Source of the DNA: Rhodobacteraceae bacterium Alg231-04
GTDB lineage: Bacteria > Pseudomonadota > Alphaproteobacteria > Rhodobacterales > Rhodobacteraceae
Direction of reading: 5' to 3'
NCBI GenBank assembly: GCA_900143635.1
Contig: FREY01000002.1
Location: 132,429-196,428, forward strand
DNA length: 64,000 nt
Shown in pieces: positions 54,865 to 63,898 of the stretch. A program made the translations under genes and the position numbers. Each line of letters begins with the position of its first letter. The first letter of the stretch is position 1. The notes beneath the pieces are model-generated. The model had not been told where the DNA came from. It did no database searches and saw only the letters and a program-made list of their open reading frames with translations.

Positions 54865-55950
54865 ATGACATTCAAAACGGCCACACTGACCGCCATCGTG
54901 GCGCTGAGCACCTCGGCCGCATTCGCCGAGGAAGTCCGCGTCTACAACTGGTCGGACTATATCGACGAAGAGCTGCTGACAAAATTCGAAACCGAGACCG
55001 GCATCGATCTGATCTATGACGTCTTCGACAGCAACGAAGTTCTGGAAACCAAAATGCTGGCCGGCGGCGCGGGCTACGACGTTGTGGTTCCCTCGGGCAC
55101 CTTCCTGCAGCGTCAGGTTCAGGCCGGTGCGTTCCAGAAACTGGACACGGCGCAACTGTCCAACATCGGCAATGTCTGGGATGTGATCTCCTCGCGGACC
55201 GCGAAGTATGACCCCGACAATGCCTATTCGATCAACTACATGTGGGGCACCACCGGTCTGGGCATCAACACCGGCAAAGTGGCCGAGGTTCTGGGTGACG
55301 ACGCGCCCGTGAACTCTCTGGCGCTGGTGTTTGACCCGGCCAACATGGAGAAACTGGCCTCCTGTGGCGTGCATTTCCTCGACGCACCGGCAGAAATCAT
55401 CCCAGCCGTGCTGGCCTACATCGGTGAAGACCCCGACAGCCAGGACGCAGATGTGATCGCCAAGGCCGAGCCGGTCCTGTCGGCAATCCGCCCCTATGTG
55501 CAAAAGTTCCACTCGTCCGAATACATCAACGCATTGGCCAATGGCGACATCTGCGTGGCAATCGGCTGGTCCGGCGATGTTCTGCAGGCGCGTGACCGTG
55601 CAGCCGAGGCGGAAAATGGCGTCGACATCGCCTATTACGCCCCCACCGAAGGCGCGCTGATGTGGTTCGACCAGATGGCCGTTCCGGTGGATGCTCCGAA
55701 CCCGGAAGCAGCCCATAAGTTCATCAACTTCATTCTGGACGCCGAGAACATGGCGGCAGCTTCGAACTACGTCTATTACGCCAACGGCAACAAGGCGAGC
55801 CAGGAGCACCTGGTGGAAGACGTGATCGGCGACACCGCGATCTACCCGGATGAAGCGACGCTTCAGAACCTCTACACCACCTCGCCCTATGCCCAAAAGC
55901 TGCAGCGCAAGGTGACCCGTCTCTGGACCAAAGTGAAATCGGGCACCTGA
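54865..55950 (+). CDS. Polyamine ABC transporter substrate-binding protein (PotF-like)
   Basis: 361 residues. Signal peptide (cut near SAAFA-EE), then VRVYNWSDYIDEELLTKFETETGI, the classical opening of the PotD/PotF family; binding-site aromatic and acidic residues (NWSDY, WGTTGLGINTG, WSGDV, WFDQMAVP). Binds putrescine or spermidine in the periplasm. Transported with the ATPase and two permeases downstream. A hairpin before the next gene could dampen read-through. Confidence 0.94.
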   Translation: MTFKTATLTAIVALSTSAAFAEEVRVYNWSDYIDEELLTKFETETGIDLIYDVFDSNEVLETKMLAGGAGYDVVVPSGTFLQRQVQAGAFQKLDTAQLSNIGNVWDVISSRTAKYDPDNAYSINYMWGTTGLGINTGKVAEVLGDDAPVNSLALVFDPANMEKLASCGVHFLDAPAEIIPAVLAYIGEDPDSQDADVIAKAEPVLSAIRPYVQKFHSSEYINALANGDICVAIGWSGDVLQARDRAAEAENGVDIAYYAPTEGALMWFDQMAVPVDAPNPEAAHKFINFILDAENMAAASNYVYYANGNKASQEHLVEDVIGDTAIYPDEATLQNLYTTSPYAQKLQRKVTRLWTKVKSGT

Positions 55951-55971
55951 TCCCCGGTTAACATTCTCTCT

Positions 55972-55997
55972 CAGGGCGCCGTTCTGGCGCCCTGTTT
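55972..55997 (+). terminator. Hairpin after the substrate-binding-protein gene
   Basis: CAGGGCGCC (55972-55980) pairs with GGCGCCCTG (55986-55994) around GTTCT, then TTT. Weak terminator or 3' stabiliser, 22 bases past the stop, within the transport operon. Confidence 0.7.
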
Positions 55998-56066
55998 CCC
56001 ACGCGGCCCCACTGGCGCGCGTGCCCCCGATCCCCGCAGGCTCAGAACACGCGAAAGGGCTCCGGC

Positions 56067-57194
56067 TTGACTGTTTCCGAATTCGAACCTTGGAATGATC
56101 CAGAGGCTAAACCCCTGATCCACTTCCAGAATGTCACCAAACGCTTTGGTGACTTCACCGCGATCGATGATCTGACGATCGATATCTACGAAAAAGAATT
56201 CTACGCGCTGCTGGGCCCGTCGGGCTGCGGCAAGACCACGCTGATGCGGATGCTCGCGGGGTTTGAAACACCGACTGAAGGCACCATCCAGCTGGCCGGT
56301 CAGGATATCGTCGGAGTGCCGCCCAACAAGCGCGCCACCAATATGATGTTCCAGTCCTACGCGCTGTTCCCGCATCTTTCGATCTGGGAAAACATCGCCT
56401 TTGGCCTGCGCCGCGAGGGCATGGCCAAGGACAAGATCAACGACCGCGTCGAAGAAATGCTGCGACTGACGCGGATGGAGAAATTCGCCCGCCGCAAGCC
56501 GCATCAGGTATCGGGTGGTCAGCGCCAGCGGGTGGCTCTGGCCAGATCGCTGGCCAAGGCGCCTAAGCTACTGTTGCTGGATGAACCGCTCGGCGCGCTC
56601 GACAAGAAGCTGCGCCAAGATACCCAGTTCGAGCTGATGGATATTCAGGAAAAGACCGGCACCACCTTTGTGATCGTGACCCACGATCAGGAAGAGGCAA
56701 TGACTGTCGCCAGCCGCGTGGCGGTGATGGATCATGGCCAGATCAAGCAGGTCGCCACCCCCGCCCATATCTATGAGGCCCCAAACTCCGTTTATGTCGC
56801 CGACTTCATCGGCGAGGTGAACATCATCGACGGCACCGCATCCCCCAATGGCGAGGATACTTATGCCGTAAAATGGTGCGACAATCACGCGCCGCTCAAT
56901 GCGGCCTCGCCTCTGCCCTTCTCGGAAGGTCAGAAATGCCACCTGGCAATCCGCCCCGAGAAGGTCTCGATCTCGGCTGACAAGCCCGAGGGCGCGGCAA
57001 ATATGGTGCAGGGCAAGGTGCATGACATCGCCTATCTGGGCAATATCTCCACCTATTACGTTGAGCTGCCCACCGGCGCGATCATCAAGGCGCAGACGGC
57101 CAACACCCGCCGCATCGCGCGCCGTAGCTTCACTTGGGAAGACACTGTCTGGCTGTCCTGGACTGCCACGGCGGGCGTTCTCTTGGCTGAATGA
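56067..57194 (+). CDS. ABC transporter ATP-binding protein (PotG/PotA-like)
   Basis: 375 residues. Walker A GPSGCGKTT (50-58), Q-loop FQSYALFPH, signature VSGGQRQRVALARSLA, Walker B LLLLDEPLGALD, switch His in VTHDQEEA, and a C-terminal TOBE domain (CHLAIRPEKVS). Drives polyamine import with the two downstream permeases. The TTG start (56067) is non-standard: no closer ATG in frame keeps the conserved start. Its stop overlaps the permease start. Confidence 0.95.
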   Translation: MTVSEFEPWNDPEAKPLIHFQNVTKRFGDFTAIDDLTIDIYEKEFYALLGPSGCGKTTLMRMLAGFETPTEGTIQLAGQDIVGVPPNKRATNMMFQSYALFPHLSIWENIAFGLRREGMAKDKINDRVEEMLRLTRMEKFARRKPHQVSGGQRQRVALARSLAKAPKLLLLDEPLGALDKKLRQDTQFELMDIQEKTGTTFVIVTHDQEEAMTVASRVAVMDHGQIKQVATPAHIYEAPNSVYVADFIGEVNIIDGTASPNGEDTYAVKWCDNHAPLNAASPLPFSEGQKCHLAIRPEKVSISADKPEGAANMVQGKVHDIAYLGNISTYYVELPTGAIIKAQTANTRRIARRSFTWEDTVWLSWTATAGVLLAE

Positions 57195-58075
57195 TGCGTC
57201 GCTTCCTCCTCATCGCCACCCCCTACTTCTGGCTTCTGGCCCTGTTTCTGGTGCCCTTTGCCATTGTGTTCAAAATCTCGCTGTCGGACGCTGCAATCGC
57301 CCGGCCGCCCTATATGCCGCAGTTTGATTGGGCCGAAGGCATCCGCGCCTTCATCTCCCAATTGGATTTCGAGAATTTCGTCTTCCTGACCGAGGATGAT
57401 CTCTATTGGAAAGCCTACCTCAGCTCGCTGAAGATCGCGCTGATCTCGACCGTGCTGACATTGCTGGTCGGCTTCCCGATGGCCTATGGCATGGCCCGCG
57501 CGCCAACCGAGTGGCGCCCGACGCTGATGATGCTGATCATCCTGCCGTTCTGGACCTCGTTCCTGATCCGCGTCTACGCTTGGATGGGTATTCTGTCGAA
57601 CGAAGGCTACCTGAACTCGGTTTTGATGTGGCTGGGGGTGATCAATGAACCGCTGGTGATCCTCAACACCAATATCGCGGTCTATATCGGCATTGTTTAT
57701 ACCTACCTGCCCTTCATGATCCTGCCGATCTATTCGACCCTTGAACGGCTTGATGGCTCGCTGAACGAGGCAGCCGAGGATCTGGGCTGTTCACGCTTCT
57801 CAGCCTTCTGGCTGGTGACCGTGCCCTTGTCACGCCCCGGCATCGCGGCGGGCAGTTTCCTGGTGTTCATCCCGGCGCTTGGCGAATTCGTGATCCCCTC
57901 GCTTCTGGGCGGCTCCGGCACGCTGATGATCGGCAAGGTCCTGTGGGAGGAATTCTTCTCCAACCGTGACTGGCCCGTGGCCTCGGCGGTGGCGATCATT
58001 CTGCTCCTGATCCTGGTGATCCCCATCGTGCTGTTCCAGCGTAACCAGCAAAAGCAGCAGGAGGCAGAGCAATGA
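57191..58075 (+). CDS. ABC transporter permease (PotH-like)
   Basis: 294 residues, six membrane helices. Coupling EAA motif EAAEDLGCSRFSAFWLVTVPLSRPGI. Start overlaps the ATPase stop (ATGATG); stop overlaps the second permease start (ATGA). Inner-membrane polyamine permease. Confidence 0.95.
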   Translation: MMRRFLLIATPYFWLLALFLVPFAIVFKISLSDAAIARPPYMPQFDWAEGIRAFISQLDFENFVFLTEDDLYWKAYLSSLKIALISTVLTLLVGFPMAYGMARAPTEWRPTLMMLIILPFWTSFLIRVYAWMGILSNEGYLNSVLMWLGVINEPLVILNTNIAVYIGIVYTYLPFMILPIYSTLERLDGSLNEAAEDLGCSRFSAFWLVTVPLSRPGIAAGSFLVFIPALGEFVIPSLLGGSGTLMIGKVLWEEFFSNRDWPVASAVAIILLLILVIPIVLFQRNQQKQQEAEQ

Positions 58076-58887
58076 ACCGGATGAGCCGTTTTAACGCCGT
58101 GTCGCTGACACTTGGCTTTGCCTTCCTCTACATCCCGATGATCATCCTGATCATCTACAGCTTCAACGAAAGCCGTCTGGTCACGGTCTGGGGCGGGTTC
58201 TCGACCAAATGGTACGGCGAGTTGTTCCAGAACGAGGCCTTCCTGAACGCGGCCTGGGTGACGATCAAAGTGGCCGTCATGTCATCGACCATCGCCACCG
58301 TTCTGGGCACCATGGCGGCCTATGTGCTGGTGCGCGGCGGGCGTTTCATGGGGCGCACGCTGTTTTCCGGCATGATCTATGCACCGCTGGTGATGCCCGA
58401 AGTGATCACCGGCCTGTCCCTGTTGTTGCTGTTCATCGGCATTGGGCTGGATCGCGGCGTAATGACCATCGTGTTGGCCCATACCACTTTCTCCATGTGC
58501 TACGTCTCGGTTGTTGTCTCCTCGCGGCTGGTGACCTTTGACAAATCACTGGAAGAGGCGGCGCTGGATCTGGGCTGTTCGCCGGCCGAATCTTTCCGTC
58601 TGGTGACCCTGCCGATCATTGCCCCGGCGGTGATCTCAGGCTGGCTCCTGGCCTTCACCCTGTCGCTGGATGATCTGGTCATTGCCTCCTTCACCTCCGG
58701 TCCTTCGGCCACAACTTTGCCGATCAGGATCTTCTCGGCGGTGCGTCTGGGCGTGACGCCTGAAATCAACGCCCTGTCGACCATCATGATCTCGATCGTC
58801 ACCGTCGGCGTGATCACCGCATCTCTGGTGACCAAGCGGCAGATGGCGCGCCAGAAGGCCGAAGAACGCGCGGCAGAGCGCGGCTGA
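58072..58887 (+). CDS. ABC transporter permease (PotI-like)
   Basis: 271 residues, six membrane helices. EAA motif EAALDLGCSPAESFRLVTLPIIAPAV; SLDDLVIASFTSGP near the C-terminus is usual for PotC/PotI proteins. Ends in a basic tail (KRQMARQKAEERAAERG). Overlaps the upstream permease and shares one base with the downstream oxidoreductase start. Confidence 0.95.
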   Translation: MNRMSRFNAVSLTLGFAFLYIPMIILIIYSFNESRLVTVWGGFSTKWYGELFQNEAFLNAAWVTIKVAVMSSTIATVLGTMAAYVLVRGGRFMGRTLFSGMIYAPLVMPEVITGLSLLLLFIGIGLDRGVMTIVLAHTTFSMCYVSVVVSSRLVTFDKSLEEAALDLGCSPAESFRLVTLPIIAPAVISGWLLAFTLSLDDLVIASFTSGPSATTLPIRIFSAVRLGVTPEINALSTIMISIVTVGVITASLVTKRQMARQKAEERAAERG

Positions 58888-60194
58888 TGCAACGGATCTT
58901 CCCGGACTATGCCTACGGGCCGGGCCCGCGGGAGGGCTGCTGGTGGGATGAAACCATCGCAGCCCCCTCGTGGCCCGCCTTCCGGGGAGAACAACACGCC
59001 GATGTGGTGATCATCGGCGGTGGCTTTACCGGCCTGTCGGCGGCGCTGCATCTGGCAAAATGCGGCGCCTCGGTGACAGTTCTGGAAGCAGGCACCCCCG
59101 GCTGGGGCGCCTCGGGGCGCAACGGCGGGTTTTGCTGCACCGGCGGCTCCAAGCTCAGCGGCGGCACCATGCGCCGCCTTTATGGCGAGGAGGCAACCGC
59201 GGTCTATGAGGCTGGCGAGGAAGAGGCCGTGCATCTGGTCCGCCGCCTTCTCGACACCTACGGGATCGACGCCGACACCCATTCGGATGGTGAGACCCAA
59301 ATGGCGCATTCCGCTCGCGCCATGCGACGCCTGCGCGCCGCAGCTGCCGCCGACCCGGAGGCAGAGCTGATCGAACAGGCTCAATTGGCTGACGCCGGTT
59401 TGAACGGGCCGTTTCATGGCGCGCTGACCACCCGCACCGGCTTTGGCCTCAACCCGCGCAAATATCTGTTCGGGCTTGCCAAGGCGGCGCAGGCGGCGGG
59501 TGCGATGTTGTTTCAGGACAGCCCGGCCACCGGTATTTCCCAGCACGGCGGCAAACATCTGGTACGCACCGCCCAGGGCAAGCTGCGTGCCGATACGGTG
59601 GTGATCGCCACCAACGGGTATTCTTCCGAAGACATCCCCGCCTGGCTGCGCGCCCGCACCATGCCGGCGCAATCCACGGTGATGGTGACCCGGCCCCTAA
59701 GTGATGCTGAACTGGCCGCACAGGGCTGGACGTCGGACCAGATGGCCTATGACACCCGCAACCTGCTGCATTATTTCCGGCTGATGCCAGACCGGCGCTT
59801 CCTGTTTGGAATGCGCGGCGGGCTGATGTCCTCGCCCCGCGCCGAGGGTACGATTCGCCGCCAGCTGCGCCGAGATTTCGACGCCATGTTCCCGGCATGG
59901 AAAGCAGTAGAGGCGCCGAACATGTGGTCCGGCATGGTCTGTCTCAGCCGTAATCTGGTGCCCTTTGTCGGCCCGGTGCCGCAGATGAAGGGCCTGTATG
60001 CCGGGCTTTGCTATCACGGCAACGGCGTGGCCATGGGCAGCTATTCCGGCCGTCTGCTGGCCGATCTTGTGCAGGGGCGCAAACCGGACCTGCCCTATTC
60101 ATCCGTGATGCAATCCATGGGCCGCTTCCCGCTGGGCCGCTTCCGGCGCGCGCTGATGTTTCCGGCCTATGCGCTCCTGGGGCTGATGGACTGA
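58887..60194 (+). CDS. FAD-dependent oxidoreductase (PuuB/DAO family)
   Basis: 435 residues. Rossmann motif VVIIGGGFTGLSAALHLAKCG, then PGWGASGRNGGFCCTGG typical of the glycine-oxidase/PuuB branch, and near the C-terminus MWSGMVCLSRNLVPFVGPVP and GLCYHGNGVAMGSYSGRLLADL. Oxidises an amine, possibly gamma-glutamylputrescine or a free polyamine; no glutamylputrescine synthetase is present in the window. Last gene of the transport operon. Its 3' end overlaps the converging kinase gene by 28 bases. Confidence 0.92.
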   Translation: MQRIFPDYAYGPGPREGCWWDETIAAPSWPAFRGEQHADVVIIGGGFTGLSAALHLAKCGASVTVLEAGTPGWGASGRNGGFCCTGGSKLSGGTMRRLYGEEATAVYEAGEEEAVHLVRRLLDTYGIDADTHSDGETQMAHSARAMRRLRAAAAADPEAELIEQAQLADAGLNGPFHGALTTRTGFGLNPRKYLFGLAKAAQAAGAMLFQDSPATGISQHGGKHLVRTAQGKLRADTVVIATNGYSSEDIPAWLRARTMPAQSTVMVTRPLSDAELAAQGWTSDQMAYDTRNLLHYFRLMPDRRFLFGMRGGLMSSPRAEGTIRRQLRRDFDAMFPAWKAVEAPNMWSGMVCLSRNLVPFVGPVPQMKGLYAGLCYHGNGVAMGSYSGRLLADLVQGRKPDLPYSSVMQSMGRFPLGRFRRALMFPAYALLGLMD

Positions 60195-60943
60195 AGCGCC
60201 GCCACCTCCAGCGCCATCGCGGCCCGGTCCTGCGCGCCGCCCTGTTCCGCTTTCCACAGGCAATAGGCCGCCATACGCCAGTGAAACCAAGGCCTTAACG
60301 CCAAAGTGCGGCCCACCACACGTGGATCAGGATAGGCTGCCAAAAAGTCATCTTCCTCAACCCGGCTCAGCACCGCACCGCGATAAAGATACTGCATGGC
60401 CGGTGACAGGAACAGATTCAGATCTTCCGCCGGGTCGCCCAGCTGCGGGCATTGCCAGTCAATCAGCGTCAGCGTGCCATCATGGGCCAGCAAGTTGCCC
60501 GGAACCGGGTCGCCGTGGATCACCTGACGACGAGGCATGGGCGGGACCTGTCCGGACGGGGCCAGCGCCGCAAGCGCCGCCCCCTCCCGGCAGCGCGAAA
60601 GGATGCCCTCCGCTTGCGCTGTCAGATCCGCGCTGCCATTGCGCCCTGCTTGCAATCCGGGCCAGGCGGGCTGATCGTGAAGCCGTCCCAACAGCTGCGC
60701 CACATGGGCCGCATCCCTAGTCCAAGGCGTGCCGGTGATATGGTCATAGACCAGCCAGCCACGCCCTTCGAAATCCCCGTAATCCACCACATGCGGCACC
60801 ATGCCAGTACCGGACATCGCCGCCAGACTGTTGCGCTCCAGATCGGGATCATTGGCAAACAGGGGATTTTCGCCGCCCGTCTCATACAGCTTTACCGCCA
60901 GACCACCCGCCCGCCAGACATGGTTCGACCGCCCGCCGGACAT
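60167..60943 (-). CDS. Phosphotransferase-fold kinase (choline/aminoglycoside kinase family)
   Basis: 258 residues. Protein-kinase-like fold: SGGRSNHVWRAGGLAVKLY (ATP-anchoring Lys), GDFEGRGWLVYDHITG, catalytic HGDPVPGN, and LIDWQCPQLGDPAEDLNLF. Substrate may be choline, thiamine or an aminosugar-like alcohol. The open frame continues upstream of ATG 60943 (LNVPAPRRM...) but with no standard start codon, so the N-terminus may be longer or begin at a rare start. Converges on, and overlaps, the oxidoreductase gene. Confidence 0.85.
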   Translation of the reverse strand: MSGGRSNHVWRAGGLAVKLYETGGENPLFANDPDLERNSLAAMSGTGMVPHVVDYGDFEGRGWLVYDHITGTPWTRDAAHVAQLLGRLHDQPAWPGLQAGRNGSADLTAQAEGILSRCREGAALAALAPSGQVPPMPRRQVIHGDPVPGNLLAHDGTLTLIDWQCPQLGDPAEDLNLFLSPAMQYLYRGAVLSRVEEDDFLAAYPDPRVVGRTLALRPWFHWRMAAYCLWKAEQGGAQDRAAMALEVAALQSISPRSA

Positions 60944-61099
60944 ACGCCGGGGGGCGGGGACGTTCAGCCCGCGCCGTTCAAGGTGTCGAAAGAACCGGCG
61001 TTGGCAGTCTGCTGAAAGAACGGACAGGGGCGGGCTCCAGATAAGGGCCGCCGGGTGTCGTCGGCAGCAGGCAAGTTACATGCCGGCTGCCGCGCAGGA

Positions 61100-61774
61100 T
61101 CAGGCCTGAGGTTCGCGCAGCGCTGTCACCGACGAGGCCAGAATCGCCTGTCCGCTGCCAGTGATCAAGACCACTTCGCCACCAACCATCTGAGTTTCGG
61201 AAACACGTGTGTAAACTTCCGCCTGTTCGCTCAAAGCCAACTCACCCAAAGTGTCATAGCTGCGGATCTCAAACGTGTAGTTCCCGGCTGCCACCGGACT
61301 GCCATCGGCGTCGGTTCCGTCCCACTGATAAGCCTCTGCTGACACCGGTAGGGTGATGGTATTCACGATCGTCCCGGCCTCGTTTTTGACATCCATCTTC
61401 ACCGAATCTGCCAGTGCGGGCGGATTCGGAGCAACAGTGACCGGGTTCACCCCGTCAAAGGCCGCAGGCGCAACTGCGCGCGCTTCCATGCCAACCCAGG
61501 ACGACAGCGCCGCCATGTTCGACATGCCCAGTTGCGCCGCCATCGATTCGAGCAGATTATTGCCCTGAACCTGTTGTTCAACCATCGAAAACTGCGCCAA
61601 TTGGGCCGAGTATTCGGTCGAATCCAAGGGCTCCAGCGGGTCCTGATATTTTGCCTGCGTCGTCAGCATTTTGATGAACGTCTCAAAATCAGAGGTGATC
61701 ACTGATTTGGCGCTGCTCGTTACGCTGGATTGTGCCGTGCTGGTTCCCGCAACTGCGGAGGTGACATCTGTCAT
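61100..61774 (-). CDS. flgD: Flagellar hook-capping protein FlgD
   Basis: 224 residues. N-terminal FlgD signature: FETFIKMLTTQAKYQDPLEPLDSTEYSAQLAQFSMVEQ (about 30-66), then an Ig-like/FNIII domain (YQWDGTDADGSPVAAGNYTFEI). Scaffolds hook polymerisation. Starts three bases after the fliK stop; same operon. Confidence 0.95.
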   Translation of the reverse strand: MTDVTSAVAGTSTAQSSVTSSAKSVITSDFETFIKMLTTQAKYQDPLEPLDSTEYSAQLAQFSMVEQQVQGNNLLESMAAQLGMSNMAALSSWVGMEARAVAPAAFDGVNPVTVAPNPPALADSVKMDVKNEAGTIVNTITLPVSAEAYQWDGTDADGSPVAAGNYTFEIRSYDTLGELALSEQAEVYTRVSETQMVGGEVVLITGSGQAILASSVTALREPQA

Positions 61775-61777
61775 CGG

Positions 61778-63487
61778 TTACATCCTCATATCCAGCCCGG
61801 TTTCACCCAGGCGCAATTCTTGCTGCACGGCGAGCGGCGCCGCCTCTTCGACGGCATCACCGGTGCCCATCAATCCGCCATTTCGGCCGGATGCAGTGCC
61901 GTTTTCACCGCCGTTCGCATCGCTGTCGCCCGTCGATTCACCGCTGAACTCAAACGCAATGTTCTCATAACCCATACGGCGGAACTCTTCGGCCAGCTCA
62001 TTGATATGCTTGCGCATCAGGTCGCCGGTTTCCGGGCGTTCGGTTGTGATCATCACCGTCATGCCTGATTCGGAGGCTGACAGGCGCATTTTGACCCGGC
62101 CCAGTTCTTCGGGGCTGAGCGCAATTTCGATATTTCGGTCACCTTTTGCGGCCACCGCTTCGGCCATCTGCTGGGCCACGGCACGGGGAACCTCGGGGCG
62201 GTGCACGGTGCCAGGGCTTACCAAGGCTTCCGTCAGCAATTGATTGAGCCCCGCCGCCTCAGCACCAACCATTTCTCCGCTCAGCAAGGCAGATCCGCTC
62301 AGCTCTACCGCCGATTCGGACATGGCCATCTGCATTGCCAGACCAGAAGACATCATTGAGGACGCCTGCATCTGCTGTTGCAGGGCCTGCTGCTGAACGG
62401 GTTGCGCCACCGCCCGCCAGGTCTGCTCTGTGCGGGTACGCGGGGCTTCGGTATCGGCAACCTTCGAAAGGCCCTCTTCAGACTCTGTTTCATCCTGTCC
62501 CGGCTGTTGGGCTGCGGTGCCCGGCTGCATTTGCACCGCAACACTAGAGGCCGTGGCCTGCTGAACCGTGACTGACCGAACCCGCTCAGGCGCAACGGCG
62601 CTTTGGCGAATTTCGTTTTCAATCTGCGCTTCCTGCGCTTTCAAGGAAGTCACCGCCGGGGCGGCGGCCATGACATCCTTTTGCCCGGCATCAGCAGCGC
62701 GGTTCGATTCGGGCAGAGCAGAGCGCGGTACGTCAACGACGCCCTGCTGTCCGCCACTGGGCTTGATCACCGGTTGATCCAGTGGCGCGGCAACCTCTTT
62801 GGTTGGCTGGGCCTGACCACCAATGGCTGTCAGCTTAGCTGTATCAACAAAACTGGAATCTTTTGGGCGCAGCACATCTGCCCCTGCCGCAGCCTGACCA
62901 GCTACCGGCTGCGGGACCTTTTGATCCCCCCCGGCAGTTGCTTGCGCCATCACGGCAGAAACGGCGCTGGCCACTGCAGTTTGGACCGGTGTTTCAACGG
63001 GCTGTGTGGTCGCGCCGGGCCCGTTCAGCACGTGAACCGGAACCTCCCTGCTAATGTCGGACACCGCATTTGGCATTGGCAATTTGACAGGCTGATCCGC
63101 CACATCGACCTGTGCAGTGCCAATTACAGTGCCCGCCTGGATTTCCAGATCAACAGGTGATTCTTCCGTGGCGCCCGCCATGGCTTCACCCATTGTATCC
63201 CGCTCCACCGTGTCGCGGTCTGCAGGAGCGGCTGCCTTTGCGCCTGCCCCATCCGGTTGTTTGGAGGTGCTGTCCGGAGTGGTCGATTTTGATGTTCCGG
63301 ATTCTACTTTGCTTTCAGAAGCTTCGTCTCCGGCGTCAGCCTGACGTCGCTCCATATGGCTTTCGAAATCAGACGCCCCCGAGGCGGAGTCCTTTCGAGT
63401 GCCAGTACCTGTGACAGCCGGTGCGGCACTTGCACCGGATTTGGTCGGTTCGATCATCAGCGTGTTCAGCATGGGATACCCGGACAT
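61778..63487 (-). CDS. fliK: Flagellar hook-length control protein FliK
   Basis: About 569 residues. Long low-complexity N-terminal ruler region rich in Ala, Ser, Gln and Pro with acidic spots, then the C-terminal Flg_hook domain with IEIALSPEELGRVKMRL (the conserved PEELG motif) and ITTERPETGDLMRKHINELAEEFRRMGY. Measures hook length and switches export specificity. ATGs at 63487, 63472 and 63457 are all possible starts; none has a strong ribosome-binding site. Divergent from the rod-binding gene. Confidence 0.92.
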   Translation of the reverse strand: MSGYPMLNTLMIEPTKSGASAAPAVTGTGTRKDSASGASDFESHMERRQADAGDEASESKVESGTSKSTTPDSTSKQPDGAGAKAAAPADRDTVERDTMGEAMAGATEESPVDLEIQAGTVIGTAQVDVADQPVKLPMPNAVSDISREVPVHVLNGPGATTQPVETPVQTAVASAVSAVMAQATAGGDQKVPQPVAGQAAAGADVLRPKDSSFVDTAKLTAIGGQAQPTKEVAAPLDQPVIKPSGGQQGVVDVPRSALPESNRAADAGQKDVMAAAPAVTSLKAQEAQIENEIRQSAVAPERVRSVTVQQATASSVAVQMQPGTAAQQPGQDETESEEGLSKVADTEAPRTRTEQTWRAVAQPVQQQALQQQMQASSMMSSGLAMQMAMSESAVELSGSALLSGEMVGAEAAGLNQLLTEALVSPGTVHRPEVPRAVAQQMAEAVAAKGDRNIEIALSPEELGRVKMRLSASESGMTVMITTERPETGDLMRKHINELAEEFRRMGYENIAFEFSGESTGDSDANGGENGTASGRNGGLMGTGDAVEEAAPLAVQQELRLGETGLDMRM

Positions 63488-63522
63488 TCTATCGCGTTCA
63501 GGTCTGTTAAACACAAAACCGG

Positions 63523-63538
63523 TTACGAAGTTTTTAAC
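63523..63538. promoter_or_regulatory. Candidate CtrA-like site between divergent flagellar genes
   Basis: TTAC-N7-TTAAC (63523-63538), one mismatch from the TTAA-N7-TTAA(C) form of CtrA sites, in the 111-base gap between fliK and the rod-binding gene; a lone GTTAA lies at 63506. Confidence 0.35.
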
Positions 63539-63598
63539 CGCTGACACGCAATAGTTTCCGGGTCCGGAGAAACCGGCGCAACTTTAGCGGAGGCCAGA

Positions 63599-63898
63599 AT
63601 GCCTGAAACCCCTATATTGCACCCATCGCCCCTGCCCGCCTCGCCGCGTGCGCAGGCGGCCATAAAATCTGCCCAACAAGACCCGCTGCGCCAGGCTGCC
63701 CAAGATTTGGAAGCCTCCTTTATTGCCGAAATGCTGAAATCCGCCGGGCTGGGAAAGTCCCGCGAATCCTTTGGCGGCGGCGCCGGCGAAGACCAGTTTT
63801 CAACTTTCATGATTCGCGCTCAGGCAGAGGAAATGACCAAAGCCGGCGGCATTGGCCTGGCCGAATCGCTCTATCACGCCCTCAAGGAGAGACAGTAA
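63599..63898 (+). CDS. FlgJ-type flagellar rod-binding protein (peptidoglycan-hydrolase domain absent)
   Basis: 99 residues. Rod-binding FlgJ N-domain: QDPLRQAAQDLEASFIAEMLKSAGLG and FSTFMIRAQAEEMTKAGGIGLAESLYHAL. The muramidase domain of enteric FlgJ is missing, as is usual in alphaproteobacteria. Caps the growing rod. The next gene starts on its stop codon (TAATG). Confidence 0.93.
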   Translation: MPETPILHPSPLPASPRAQAAIKSAQQDPLRQAAQDLEASFIAEMLKSAGLGKSRESFGGGAGEDQFSTFMIRAQAEEMTKAGGIGLAESLYHALKERQ

